Shown here: positions 1 to 8,246 of the stretch, in pieces
Layout: every line of letters starts with the position of its first letter
Position numbering within the stretch: the stretch's first letter is position 1
Assembly (NCBI RefSeq): GCF_946481155.1
Contig: NZ_CAMLMK010000007.1
Span: 1 to 51,232 of the forward strand
Direction of reading: 5' to 3'
Length of the DNA: 51,232 bases
DNA from: an uncultured Flavobacterium sp.
GTDB lineage: Bacteria > Bacteroidota > Bacteroidia > Flavobacteriales > Flavobacteriaceae
Program-made: the position numbers and the translations under genes
The notes under the pieces: model-generated
Databases searched by the model: none
What the model saw: the letters and a program-made list of their open reading frames with translations, nothing else
What the model was told of the DNA's origin: nothing

Positions 1-17
1 TTGGGTTAAACTTTGAA

Positions 18-914
18 CTACTTTTGGTTTCGCGGATGAGCATCTTGATAAACTCGCTTTAATTCAGATAAACTGCTGTGTGTATAAATTTGAGTAGAAG
101 ATAAGCTTGCGTGACCTAACAATTCTTTTACAGAATTTAAATCGGCTCCATTGTTAAGCAAGTGTGTTGCGAATGTATGCCTAAGAACGTGGGGACTCTT
201 CTTGGTTTTTTCAGAGACACTACTAAAGTAATCATTTATTAATCGATACACAAACGATTCACTTATTTTATGACCGTTTTTATTTAAGATTAACAAATCT
301 TTATTTTCTATAACATTTAGTCGGTTTCTTTCGATAAGATAACGATTTAATAATACCACCGAACAATCAAGAAGCGGAAGAATTCGCTCCTTATTCCTTT
401 TTCCCAATACTTTCAATGTCTTATTATAGGTGTTGTAATTTCCAATTTCCAGCGCAATCAATTCAGCACGACGCATTCCAGTCGTATAGAAAAGTTCGAT
501 TATCAATCGGTTGCGGATACCTTCAAAATCATCCGGATAATCATTCTCCTCAAAAACCATCTCCAGTTCTTTTTCCGAAAATGGAATTTGCACTTTTTTG
601 GGTGTCTTTAAAGATTTGTGTTTTTGAAGCGGATTCACTTCAATTTGCTTCGCTTTCAAAAGGAATTTGTAAAACGATTTTAAGGACGATATTTTTCGGT
701 TAACGGAAGTATTGGAAATATTATGTTCCACCAAGGAAACAATCCAGCCACGAACTTCGCTATAACCGACGGCTTCCAAAACTGAATCCGGATCCTGCTC
801 CTGAAGGTATTTCTGAAATTCAGCCACATCGTTCAAATAGGCCGTTAGCGTATGCGGAGAATACTTTTTCTCTTTCTGAAGATAATCGCGGTACGCCTGT
901 TGGGAAGTAATCAT
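18..914 (-). CDS. xerC: XerC-type tyrosine recombinase
   Basis: Site-specific tyrosine recombinase, 298 aa, of the size expected for XerC/XerD, which resolve chromosome dimers at dif. An N-terminal SAM-like core-binding domain covers about residues 1-90 and the catalytic domain about 105-290. The catalytic set is visible: Arg148 in TGMRRAEL, Lys172 in GKRNKER, His242 and Arg245 in HVLRH, His268 in LLGHAS, and the nucleophile Tyr277 in STQIYTH. The ATG at 914 lies directly after the T-run of the rpsU terminator on the same strand. The gene sits next to rpsU, an arrangement I recall as common in Flavobacteria, which favours a housekeeping XerC over a mobile integrase. No integrative element is seen around it. 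XerC and XerD cannot be separated with certainty by eye. Confidence 0.9.
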   Translation of the reverse strand: MITSQQAYRDYLQKEKKYSPHTLTAYLNDVAEFQKYLQEQDPDSVLEAVGYSEVRGWIVSLVEHNISNTSVNRKISSLKSFYKFLLKAKQIEVNPLQKHKSLKTPKKVQIPFSEKELEMVFEENDYPDDFEGIRNRLIIELFYTTGMRRAELIALEIGNYNTYNKTLKVLGKRNKERILPLLDCSVVLLNRYLIERNRLNVIENKDLLILNKNGHKISESFVYRLINDYFSSVSEKTKKSPHVLRHTFATHLLNNGADLNSVKELLGHASLSSTQIYTHSSLSELKRVYQDAHPRNQK

Positions 915-961
915 AAAAAAACCGTTAGTAACAAAGTTATAAAACTTCGCGCACTAACGGT
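914..961 (-). terminator. rpsU terminator abutting the xerC start
   Basis: Perfect 9-bp arms ACCGTTAGT (921-929) and ACTAACGGT (953-961), with a smaller nested AAGTT/AACTT hairpin in the loop. Read on the minus strand, the stem is followed by a run of Ts that runs straight into the ATG of xerC. It should end most rpsU transcripts and limit read-through into xerC. Confidence 0.8.
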
Positions 962-983
962 CATATATTTATTCAAAAAAATA

Positions 984-1178
984 CTAGCTCTCTAAAGAGT
1001 CTCTTAAGTTTTGAATGTAAGCTGCTTTTTGAATCTGAGCTCTTCTAGTAACGGAAGGCTTAGTGAAAGCTTGACGTGCTCTTAACTGACGAACAGTTCC
1101 GGTCTTGTCGAATTTTCTTTTATAGCGCTTTAATGCTCTATCGATATTTTCTCCGTCTTTAATTGGTATAATTAACAT
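984..1178 (-). CDS. rpsU: 30S ribosomal protein bS21
   Basis: Small basic 64-aa protein beginning MLIIPIKDGENIDRALKRYK, with the typical bS21 pattern: a hydrophobic start, a conserved RALKRYKRKF segment and an Arg/Lys-rich tail. In the 30S subunit bS21 sits near the 3' end of 16S rRNA. In Bacteroidetes ribosomes it helps bury the anti-Shine-Dalgarno sequence (established knowledge). The ATG at 1178 is preceded by an unusually strong Shine-Dalgarno element, described separately, while other genes in the window lack one. The gene is followed by its own strong terminator before xerC. Confidence 0.95.
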   Translation of the reverse strand: MLIIPIKDGENIDRALKRYKRKFDKTGTVRQLRARQAFTKPSVTRRAQIQKAAYIQNLRDSLES

Positions 1179-1186
1179 AATCTAGA

Positions 1187-1194
1187 CACCTCCT
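1187..1194 (-). promoter_or_regulatory. Strong Shine-Dalgarno of rpsU
   Basis: Minus-strand AGGAGGTG, eight nucleotides before the rpsU ATG. It is close to a full complement of the 16S anti-Shine-Dalgarno. Bacteroidetes genes, including the others here, generally lack such a site. In Flavobacterium, free anti-SD is exposed when ribosomes lack bS21, so this element is understood to allow autogenous control of bS21 synthesis. Confidence 0.85.
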
Positions 1195-1321
1195 CTCATT
1201 TAGGCTGCAAAACTAAATATTTATTTTGACCCGAGCAAAATAAATCTGTTTATTTTAAGAATTGATTAAAAAAGAAAATAGAGAAAAGATGCAAGAAAAT
1301 AGATTTCCGTCTTTCAAAAAC

Positions 1322-1356
1322 AAAAAAGCCAAGTCACAATTTCTTGTTTCCTGGCT
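1322..1356 (-). terminator. Terminator after acyl-CoA dehydrogenase
   Basis: On the minus strand, AGCCAGG (rc of 1350-1356) can pair with CTTGGCT (rc of 1327-1333), 7 bp with one G-U, followed by six Ts. It lies 30 nt after the stop of the acyl-CoA dehydrogenase gene and would close that operon. Confidence 0.6.
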
Positions 1357-1385
1357 CTTTCCTCTATTTTTTTCTTAGTCCCCTA

Positions 1386-2573
1386 CTATTTCACAGCGGG
1401 CTTATAATTCTGCTTATCGAATATCATTTTCGCCAAAATCTCTTTTAATATTTCCGAAGTTCCTCCGCCTATTGGCCCTAAACGGCTATCTCTAAACAAG
1501 CGCGCCAATGGATACTCTTCCATATAACCATAACCTCCTAACATCTGCAGGCAACTGTAGATAGTTTCGTCAGCTACTTTTGTGGATTTCAATTTAGCCA
1601 TAGTAGCTTCTTTCACCACATATTCTCCTTTATCCAAACGCGCTACGGCTGCATAATTGAATAATTTACAATGCTCTACCTCTGTGGCATGCTCCACCAT
1701 AGTATGTCTTAAGGCTTGGAACTTATCTATAGTTCTTCCAAATGCTTCTCGTTCAGACATATATCCTATAGTATATTCGATTGCATATTCCGCTCTTGCA
1801 TGGGCATTTATAGCCATTATTAAGCGCTCCAAGGCAAAATGCTGCATGATATAAGCAAATCCTTTTCCTTCTTCCCCCATTAAATTCTCCTCAGGAATTT
1901 CTACATTATCAAATGCGATTTCTGCGGTATCAGAGGCTCTCCATCCTAATTTATCAAGTTTTGTAGCGGATATGCCTTTAAGGTTACTGTCAACCAAAAA
2001 CATACTTATTCCCTTATTTCCAAGATCCGGATTCGTTTTAGCGGCAACAACATAATAATCACCATAAACTCCATTGGTAATGAATGTTTTAGAACCATTG
2101 ATGATATACTTGTTACCGTTTTTTACAGCCGTAGTGCGCATACCTGCAACATCACTTCCTCCAAAAGGTTCCGTAATACACAAAGCTCCGATTTTGTCCC
2201 CAGAAATACTAGGCGCTAAATATTCTTGTTTAATTCGCTCATCACCTTCTGCATTTAAATGGGTCATTGCTAAATAAGAATGTGCCCACATAGCCGCGGC
2301 AAAGCCAGAAGATTTAATTTTTTGCAATTCTTCTAAAAAGATCACTGTATAAAATAAATCCAAATTCAATCCACCATAAACTTCAGGATATCGTATCCCG
2401 AAAAAACCCATTTCACCAAACTTCTTCCATATAAACCGCTCAATTGTTCCGGTTTTTTCCCATTTTTCAATATGGGGAACGACTTCTTTTTGCAAAAAAT
2501 CTCGCAAACTCTCTCTAAATAATTGATGCTCTTCGGTAAAGTAGATTGAACTCATAGGGTTTAAATTGTGCAT
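1386..2573 (-). CDS. Acyl-CoA dehydrogenase (IVD/LCAD-like active site)
   Basis: FAD-dependent acyl-CoA dehydrogenase, 395 aa, full family length, which oxidises an acyl-CoA to the trans-2-enoyl-CoA. N-terminal helical domain about 10-125; middle beta domain with LCITEPFGGSDVAG (131-144); C-terminal helical domain with LGGYGYMEEYP (345-354). The position before GTSEI, Glu in MCAD/SCAD, is Gly370 here. A Glu is instead found in FALERL (Glu249), the helix G position used by isovaleryl-CoA and long-chain enzymes. A branched- or long-chain substrate is thus plausible, but unproven. The second Met (position 7, base 2555) is an equally good start. It lies 28 nt downstream of the HHH gene and may be the last gene of that operon. 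Confidence 0.88.
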   Translation of the reverse strand: MHNLNPMSSIYFTEEHQLFRESLRDFLQKEVVPHIEKWEKTGTIERFIWKKFGEMGFFGIRYPEVYGGLNLDLFYTVIFLEELQKIKSSGFAAAMWAHSYLAMTHLNAEGDERIKQEYLAPSISGDKIGALCITEPFGGSDVAGMRTTAVKNGNKYIINGSKTFITNGVYGDYYVVAAKTNPDLGNKGISMFLVDSNLKGISATKLDKLGWRASDTAEIAFDNVEIPEENLMGEEGKGFAYIMQHFALERLIMAINAHARAEYAIEYTIGYMSEREAFGRTIDKFQALRHTMVEHATEVEHCKLFNYAAVARLDKGEYVVKEATMAKLKSTKVADETIYSCLQMLGGYGYMEEYPLARLFRDSRLGPIGGGTSEILKEILAKMIFDKQNYKPAVK

Positions 2574-2601
2574 ACTAAAAAAGTATACTTACTATAATTA
2601 A

Positions 2602-3486
2602 TTAAAAGTCCAAATATAAAGCAATTAAATCAACTTTATCAATAGGAAAATTCTTAATTTTTAGTAAATCTTCCTTGTTTTTTATCTCGCCGTTCATGCT
2701 TCTGTAGGTCACAATTTCCTTGGCGAGATAATATTTAAAGAACGGAAGTTGCATCATTTCTTTTACTGAAGCGGTATTGATACTCAATTTTTTAATTGTC
2801 GGTTTCGACAGAATTTTGAAATGCTTATACAGATTTTCGATTACTTCTGGTGAAAGTCCCCAAACCTCCTTCAATTGTTCCATGGAAACGAAGGCGCCAA
2901 ATTTCTCACGCTCCTTAAGGATCCTTTCTGAAAGCGCCGGGCCAATTCCATAAACTTTCATCAATTCTTCCTGAGTCGCAACATTAATATCCATCATTTT
3001 TATGACTTCTTTCTTATCCGCCGATTGTTTTGGATATTCTTTAAAAAACGAAGCTTGCTTTTTGTTGTTAACCCAGTCCGGGAATTTGAAGTAGGGTGAA
3101 ATCTTCGCAAGAAGTTTATCGGAAACTCTCGTCACTATTTGGAATTCCTTTGCGGAGTTCACAAACTTGTTTCCTTTACGGAACGCATGCAGCCTGTTTA
3201 TTTCTTCAGGTGTCAGCCCCAATGTATAGCCTTTGTAATCGGAAATAAAATTGGGATTAAACGGATAGATCTTATGCGCTTCCAGGCCTTTTCCCGTTTT
3301 CAGACTATCGATTTTCGACTGCATTGCCAGCCATTCTTTTGTCTCTTTAGTTTCCGGATCTGTCCCGGAAGCGGTTCCGGAGAAATAAAAGCAATACCCC
3401 AATTGGATAATAATCATTACTACTACAAGCACGACAATACCGCTCCGCTGCTCGCGGGTGTATTTAAAATAAAAGGATGTATTCAT
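2602..3486 (-). CDS. Membrane-anchored helix-hairpin-helix (ComEA-like) protein
   Basis: 294 aa. A hydrophobic segment at about residues 17-37 (VVLVVVMIIIQLGYCFYF) gives one N-terminal membrane anchor. It is followed by repeated helix-hairpin-helix DNA-binding-type units: one at about 80-130, a clear one with DINVATQEELMKVYGIGPAL at about 166-225, and a last one with LSINTASVKEMMQLPFF at about 234-290. The layout resembles ComEA, a DNA receptor for uptake, but this class is widespread in Bacteroidetes and its role is unproven. The start is 10 nt after the pspC stop, and the gene is in a run with DUF2851 and pspC. Confidence 0.8.
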   Translation of the reverse strand: MNTSFYFKYTREQRSGIVVLVVVMIIIQLGYCFYFSGTASGTDPETKETKEWLAMQSKIDSLKTGKGLEAHKIYPFNPNFISDYKGYTLGLTPEEINRLHAFRKGNKFVNSAKEFQIVTRVSDKLLAKISPYFKFPDWVNNKKQASFFKEYPKQSADKKEVIKMMDINVATQEELMKVYGIGPALSERILKEREKFGAFVSMEQLKEVWGLSPEVIENLYKHFKILSKPTIKKLSINTASVKEMMQLPFFKYYLAKEIVTYRSMNGEIKNKEDLLKIKNFPIDKVDLIALYLDF

Positions 3487-3496
3487 AAAATACTAT

Positions 3497-3724
3497 TTAC
3501 AAATCGAAAACCGAACTGCGTTTGGTATATACCATATCTTTCAGGCGAAGTAAAAAAGCCAGCGTTAGGTATACCCCGAACCAAAGTCCAACGGTAAAAA
3601 ATGAAATGTAAATAAAGAAGAGACGTACGCTGGTAGTGCGCATACCAAGGCGGTCGGCAAGACGAGAAGAAACCTCGAAGCCGTGTTTTTCAAAAAAGTG
3701 ACGAATATTGGTTATTAGTCCCAT
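3497..3724 (-). CDS. PspC-domain membrane protein
   Basis: 75 aa, single PspC-like domain: an N-terminal helical part (GFEVSSRLADRLGMRTTSVRLFF) followed by a membrane segment at about 33-60 (FFIYISFFTVGLWFGVYLTLAFLL). The PspC family is associated with envelope stress responses in Proteobacteria; these tiny Bacteroidetes members have no established role. It starts 14 nt after the DUF2851 stop and ends 10 nt before the HHH gene, so cotranscription is likely. Confidence 0.8.
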   Translation of the reverse strand: MGLITNIRHFFEKHGFEVSSRLADRLGMRTTSVRLFFIYISFFTVGLWFGVYLTLAFLLRLKDMVYTKRSSVFDL

Positions 3725-3738
3725 ACTACAAATGTAAT

Positions 3739-5007
3739 TTATTTCTTCAACAATTCAATTCCGATTCCGCATTGCAGGCATTTTCCGCGATTGCAATATT
3801 CGTTCTTCAGCTGCAACAATGTTTGGGAATCAAAGGCATTCCTCACATTCAGCCCAAAAAACCGGAATTTATCGACAATTACATTTTTTTCTGCATCAAT
3901 GGCAGTTAACAAACCAATTAATTCCTCCGATACTTCCTCTCCGAAATACTTCGAAAAAGCAAATTTCATCGGGACAATGGTATTCATGACCAGCAAATCG
4001 ATGAATGAAGAAGTCAGCCCTTTCCTTTTCACTGAACTTACTTTATCGAACTGATAATGGGTTTGCCAATATTCCGAAAGCCTAACATTAAAAACAGCAT
4101 AGATTTCCGCTATGGATTTTGCTTCGATTATTTTTGAGAATAAATTGTCCTGTTGATGGTATAATTTTGCCAGCTGTGCCAGTCTGATTGTCGGGAAATT
4201 ATCCGGCCGAAGTTTAAAATACTGCAGCGGCTCGATATAGACAGACTTCAATTGATACTTATCAGCCAAATACTTCCATCGAAACTGCAGGTCTTTATAA
4301 TAAATATCCTCTTTCTCTTCCAGTAGTAATCCCGCGCGGCCAAAAAATAAGGCTTCAAGATTTTCTGCTTCTGATTTTTCCTTTCGGATAACTGAAAATG
4401 GAATTGAACAGGCTATTGCCAGAAAAGCATCTCCATTGGAATTCAGTCCAAAATTCTTCGCCAAAAAACAAAACAAGGTCGTTTCCCAATCGTTTTCATT
4501 TTGCCGAAGATTTTCCAATATCGGGAGCGACTTTCTTTCCAAACGTTCAAAGAACAAACGTTCCTGCCAATTCCGCAAAAGAAAGCCATTTACAGAAGCT
4601 ACTTCTTTTTCACAATTAATCCATGACTTGGAAGAAGACAATAACAAATAGTTTTCTAATGTGTCTTTAGCGACATAATGTTTCAGTTCCAAAACCGGAA
4701 TTTCTGAATTGTCTTTTCGAAAAACTTCGGTATCATGTTCCCAAACGGCATGTAAGATTACATTATCATACGCCGCATCGTTTTCGTGATGATGAATATA
4801 CCAATCAGAGGACTTGAGATGGATTTCGACATTCCCCGCCCATTTTTGATTCCCGATAAGAAGCTGTGAGTTGAAAAAATCAGGTCCGGCTTGCTGTAGA
4901 TACTGACCTGAATTGAGAATCTGGAGTGATTCTCCCTGAACTGTTTTCAGTTCGGTAAAGGCAAAGGTCTTCCATTGCCAAATGTGGTGTAAAAATTCTT
5001 CTTGCAT
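3739..5007 (-). CDS. DUF2851 family protein
   Basis: 422 aa, full-length member of DUF2851, a Bacteroidetes family of unknown function. Recognised from the N-terminal block MQEEFLHHIWQWKTF, the AGPDFFNSQLLI and WAGNVEIHLKSSDWYIHHH blocks, and the C-terminal cysteine cluster NRGKCLQCGIG. The early acidic/His-rich block (GNVEIH and HHHEND) resembles a metal or nuclease-like site, but no function is claimed. It heads the minus-strand run DUF2851-pspC-HHH-acyl-CoA dehydrogenase and is divergent from the PNGase F-like gene. Confidence 0.85.
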   Translation of the reverse strand: MQEEFLHHIWQWKTFAFTELKTVQGESLQILNSGQYLQQAGPDFFNSQLLIGNQKWAGNVEIHLKSSDWYIHHHENDAAYDNVILHAVWEHDTEVFRKDNSEIPVLELKHYVAKDTLENYLLLSSSKSWINCEKEVASVNGFLLRNWQERLFFERLERKSLPILENLRQNENDWETTLFCFLAKNFGLNSNGDAFLAIACSIPFSVIRKEKSEAENLEALFFGRAGLLLEEKEDIYYKDLQFRWKYLADKYQLKSVYIEPLQYFKLRPDNFPTIRLAQLAKLYHQQDNLFSKIIEAKSIAEIYAVFNVRLSEYWQTHYQFDKVSSVKRKGLTSSFIDLLVMNTIVPMKFAFSKYFGEEVSEELIGLLTAIDAEKNVIVDKFRFFGLNVRNAFDSQTLLQLKNEYCNRGKCLQCGIGIELLKK

Positions 5008-5042
5008 GGCTTATAAATAAAGGACTAATATAATAAAAAATT

Positions 5043-5050
5043 TATCTTTG
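5043..5050 (+). promoter_or_regulatory. Bacteroidetes -7 box (PNGase F-like gene)
   Basis: TATCTTTG matches the TAnnTTTG -7 consensus; no clear TTTG -33 element lies 19 nt upstream. It is only 10 nt before the ATG at 5060, which would make a very short 5' leader. The second in-frame ATG at 5072 fits better with this promoter. Confidence 0.5.
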
Positions 5051-5059
5051 CCAAACAAC

Positions 5060-6757
5060 ATGATTAAAAAAATGAAAAAAATTCTTACAATTTTATTACT
5101 TTGCTTCGTATCGCTAACCTTTGCACAAGTCGGAAAACCATCTTCAAAAGGCTTTAAAATAACCTATTTAAAAAGTTCTAATGGAAAATTTATCGAAAAT
5201 CAGGATCCTATTCTGGTTTTTTCCAATACTTCAGAAACTGTTATTACGACACAAAACAGTATTTCAAATAAAGTAGCATTTCCGTACGAGCAGACTTTTA
5301 TCAATCATTCCAATAACTACTATTTTCAGTTGGCAAAATTCAGTCAGATCAAATCTGCAGTCACAGCTGACAGCCTTTCTTTGGCAAAACAAACATTTGA
5401 AATGACTGATGAGACGAAGACTATTTTAGGCTACAAATGCCGGAAAGCAAAAACTATCGTCAATTCAAACACTATCGATCTTTGGTATACGAATGATCTA
5501 GGGGTAAAAGGAGCGCCAAGTCTACTGGGTCAAAATTTAGGTTTGGTTTTAGAAATGGTGCGAAATGGAAATTATGTTATTACTGCCACCAAAATTGAAA
5601 AACTAAAGAACCTGCAACCATCACAAATTATAGGAAATGAAATCAACAACAAACCTGTTGATCAATTGACTTATCGTGATCTATTATGGAAAAGCCGCTT
5701 CACCACTATAAAAGTTTTTGCAAATGAAGTTATCAATTTTTCGGATGCTTCGAAATCGAATGACAGTATTTTGCGATTTGCCAACGGAACCATTATCCTG
5801 AAAAAAGTTAAATTCCCACAAATTAAAAATGGAAGTCAAGTCTTTGTTGATTTGACAGAACAATCCAATGGTGATGCCTATGACCGGACGGGTTCGGTTT
5901 TCGTAATTCCGACAGATCAGAAAAGCTCGTTTATGGACGGATTGAAAAACGGTTCCAAAACACTTCCTATATATGACAACGGCAACGGAAAACAATACCA
6001 AGGGGTAGCGCGAACCGAAAATTATTCTCCTATATTAGAATTGATGCGTTTCTTCACGCCTTTTGGAATTAAGCAATACAATCACATCCAACTGAAGGAC
6101 AAAATCTGGGAAGAAGCGGTTCCTTATCGTCAGGAAATTTCGGAATTGCAAACGGTTTTAAGCAATAAAGAAGTTTGGATCGGGACCTTTATTGGCAATT
6201 ATGATAAAGGCGGGCATAAAATCTCAATGAACATTACGATACATGAGGAAGAAAATGCCGTTTCGAAAAGCAATTTCATTTTACCGCTTTTCAACACGAC
6301 GAACATTATGGAAATGGCCGGGCAGGAATATGCCACCATGTTCAACAGTGAGAAAGGATTAATTGTTGATTTTATATTGGACAAAGATATAAAAAATGTC
6401 AAACTGCGTTACATCACAACCGGACATGGCGGCTGGGAGAACGGTGACGAATACCTTCAAAAGAAAAACACCATTCTTTTAGATGAAAAAATAGCTTTTG
6501 CGTTCATCCCGTGGAGACAGGATTGTGGTTCGTATCGTTTGTATAATCCTGCTTCGGGAAATTTTGCTAACGGATTATCTTCTTCGGATTATAGTCGTTC
6601 CAACTGGTGTCCGGGCATGGTAACTACTCCTACCATAATTGATTTAGGAGATTTAAAAGCCGGGAAACATACGATCCAGATTAAAATACCGCAAGGTGCC
6701 CCGGAAGGGAACAGTTTCAGTGCGTGGAACGTATCAGGAGTTTTGATTGGAGAATAA
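5060..6757 (+). CDS. Secreted GLPGLI + PNGase F-like protein
   Basis: About 565 aa with signal peptide (ILTILLLCFVSLTFAQ). Residues about 25-185 resemble the GLPGLI family (GYKCRKAKTIV). The C-terminal two thirds resemble PNGase F, which releases N-glycans from glycoproteins: VFVDLTEQSNGDAYDR, then GHGGWENGDEY, FIPWRQDCGSYRLYNPASGNF, and SSDYSRSNWCPGM. By eye alignment to Elizabethkingia PNGase F, catalytic Asp60 corresponds to Asp275 (AYDR) and Glu206 to Glu464 (DEY). The Glu118 position appears to be Phe, so activity is uncertain. It may act on glycoproteins in the periplasm or outside. The first ATG at 5060 is used; 5072 is also possible. An upstream TTG at 5048 is rejected as start because it overlaps the -7 box. 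Confidence 0.82.
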   Translation: MIKKMKKILTILLLCFVSLTFAQVGKPSSKGFKITYLKSSNGKFIENQDPILVFSNTSETVITTQNSISNKVAFPYEQTFINHSNNYYFQLAKFSQIKSAVTADSLSLAKQTFEMTDETKTILGYKCRKAKTIVNSNTIDLWYTNDLGVKGAPSLLGQNLGLVLEMVRNGNYVITATKIEKLKNLQPSQIIGNEINNKPVDQLTYRDLLWKSRFTTIKVFANEVINFSDASKSNDSILRFANGTIILKKVKFPQIKNGSQVFVDLTEQSNGDAYDRTGSVFVIPTDQKSSFMDGLKNGSKTLPIYDNGNGKQYQGVARTENYSPILELMRFFTPFGIKQYNHIQLKDKIWEEAVPYRQEISELQTVLSNKEVWIGTFIGNYDKGGHKISMNITIHEEENAVSKSNFILPLFNTTNIMEMAGQEYATMFNSEKGLIVDFILDKDIKNVKLRYITTGHGGWENGDEYLQKKNTILLDEKIAFAFIPWRQDCGSYRLYNPASGNFANGLSSSDYSRSNWCPGMVTTPTIIDLGDLKAGKHTIQIKIPQGAPEGNSFSAWNVSGVLIGE

Positions 6758-6760
6758 CAT

Positions 6761-6792
6761 AAAAAAAGCCGTTCAGTTGAACGGCTTTTTTT
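6761..6792. terminator. Bidirectional terminator
   Basis: AGCCGTTCA / TGAACGGCT arms around a 2-nt loop, flanked by seven As and seven Ts, so it works on both strands. It separates the convergent PNGase F-like and cystathionine beta-synthase genes. Confidence 0.93.
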
Positions 6793-6799
6793 ATGACTA

Positions 6800-8161
6800 C
6801 TATTTTATCGAATTGATAATGTCGTGCTTTGTAATAATGTGGTGTTTCCCATTTCCTAGATCTACCAGAACCGCTTGATTGTCCTTGTTGATCAATTTGG
6901 AAACTTCTTCCACCGATGTTCCCAGTTTCACGATTGGGAACGGCGCTCCCATTACTTCGCGTATTGGTTTGTCGGCTACATTTTTATCGGCCACGAAACT
7001 TTGGAATAAATCCGTTTCGTCTACTGAACCTGCAAATCCATTGATATCGATTACCGGGATTTGGGAGATTTTGTGCTTGCGCATACGTTCAATCGCGTGT
7101 GAAACCAATTCTTCCGTACGAACTACCACTAATGGCTTGTCGATATGCTGTTGGATCAAGTCTTCCGCTTTCGTTACTTCATCGTCTAAATAACCTCTTT
7201 CGCGCATCCAGTCGTCGTTGAACATTTTTCCAACGTAACGTGATCCCGAGTCGTGGAATAATACCACCACTACATCGTCCGGTCCGAATTTATCTTTTAA
7301 CTGAAGTAAACCTTTGATGGCAGCTCCTGAAGAGTTTCCAACGAAAAGACCTTCTTCCAGGGCTAATTTACGGGTATAAACAGCAGCATCTTTATCGGTA
7401 ACTTTTGTGAAGCCATCAATTAAATCGAAATTTACATTTTCAGGAAGAATGTCCTCACCAATTCCTTCGGTTACATAAGAATAGATTTCGTTCTCGTCGA
7501 AGATACCGGTTTCCTTGTATTTTTTGAATACCGAGCCGTAAGTATCCACGCCCCATATTTTTACATTAGGATTTCTTTCTTTCAGGTATTTTGCCACACC
7601 GGATATTGTCCCTCCCGTTCCTACTCCAACTACGAAGTGCGTCACTTTTCCGTCGGTCTGATCCCAGATTTCCGGAGCGGTTTGTTCGTAATTTGCTTTA
7701 GTATTGGAAAGATTATCGTATTGGTTTACGTACCAGCCGTTTGGCGTTTCTTCGGCAAGGCGTCTTGATACCGAATAGTATGATCGAGGATCTGTTGGCT
7801 CCACATCGGTCGGACAAACCACCACTTTTGCCCCTACGGCGCGAAGGATGTCCATCTTTTCTTTTGACTGCTTGTCGGTGATCACGCAGATTAGTTTGTA
7901 ACCTTTGATGATAGCCGCTAATGCTAATCCCATTCCGGTATTTCCTGAAGTACCTTCAATGATAGTTCCACCTGGTTTTAAACGGCCGTCTGCCTCTGCG
8001 TCTTCGACCATTTTAAGTGCCATACGGTCTTTGCAGGATTGTCCCGGATTGAAGTATTCCACTTTGGCCAAAACCAGCGCGTCGATTTCGGCAGTAATTT
8101 TATTTAGTTTCACCATTGGAGTATTCCCTATGGTTTCTAAGATGTTTTTTGCGTATTTCAT
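6800..8161 (-). CDS. Cystathionine beta-synthase (PLP + CBS pair)
   Basis: 453-aa fold-type II PLP enzyme with a C-terminal CBS-domain pair, the architecture of cystathionine beta-synthase, which joins homocysteine and serine in transsulfuration. The PLP lysine is Lys44 in NPGQSCKDRMALK. The EGTSGNTGMGLA loop (about 69-80) binds substrate carboxylate, and GVGTGGTISG (about 179-188) holds the PLP phosphate. Residues about 335-450 carry two CBS motifs, which in relatives bind regulatory nucleotides. A cysteine synthase role is possible, but cysteine synthases normally lack CBS domains. A perfect Bacteroidetes promoter lies at 8199-8229, and it converges on the PNGase F-like gene. Confidence 0.88.
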   Translation of the reverse strand: MKYAKNILETIGNTPMVKLNKITAEIDALVLAKVEYFNPGQSCKDRMALKMVEDAEADGRLKPGGTIIEGTSGNTGMGLALAAIIKGYKLICVITDKQSKEKMDILRAVGAKVVVCPTDVEPTDPRSYYSVSRRLAEETPNGWYVNQYDNLSNTKANYEQTAPEIWDQTDGKVTHFVVGVGTGGTISGVAKYLKERNPNVKIWGVDTYGSVFKKYKETGIFDENEIYSYVTEGIGEDILPENVNFDLIDGFTKVTDKDAAVYTRKLALEEGLFVGNSSGAAIKGLLQLKDKFGPDDVVVVLFHDSGSRYVGKMFNDDWMRERGYLDDEVTKAEDLIQQHIDKPLVVVRTEELVSHAIERMRKHKISQIPVIDINGFAGSVDETDLFQSFVADKNVADKPIREVMGAPFPIVKLGTSVEEVSKLINKDNQAVLVDLGNGKHHIITKHDIINSIK

Positions 8162-8198
8162 GAAAATATAAGTTAACTATTTTGCAGTTTGCTGCCTG

Positions 8199-8229
8199 CA
8201 AATGTATTGATTATTACCCTGTTTCCAAA
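8199..8229 (-). promoter_or_regulatory. Promoter of the cystathionine beta-synthase gene
   Basis: On the minus strand TTTG (8229-8226), 19-nt spacer, TACATTTG (8206-8199): an exact match to the Bacteroidetes primary-sigma consensus. The expected start of transcription is about 30 nt before the ATG at 8161. Confidence 0.8.
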
Positions 8230-8246
8230 AAGAAAAATAGTTACTC

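Noticed and set aside
18..914. Tyrosine recombinase as part of a mobile element
   Set aside because: No cargo, attachment repeats or tRNA nearby, and the neighbour is rpsU; typical chromosomal XerC fits better.
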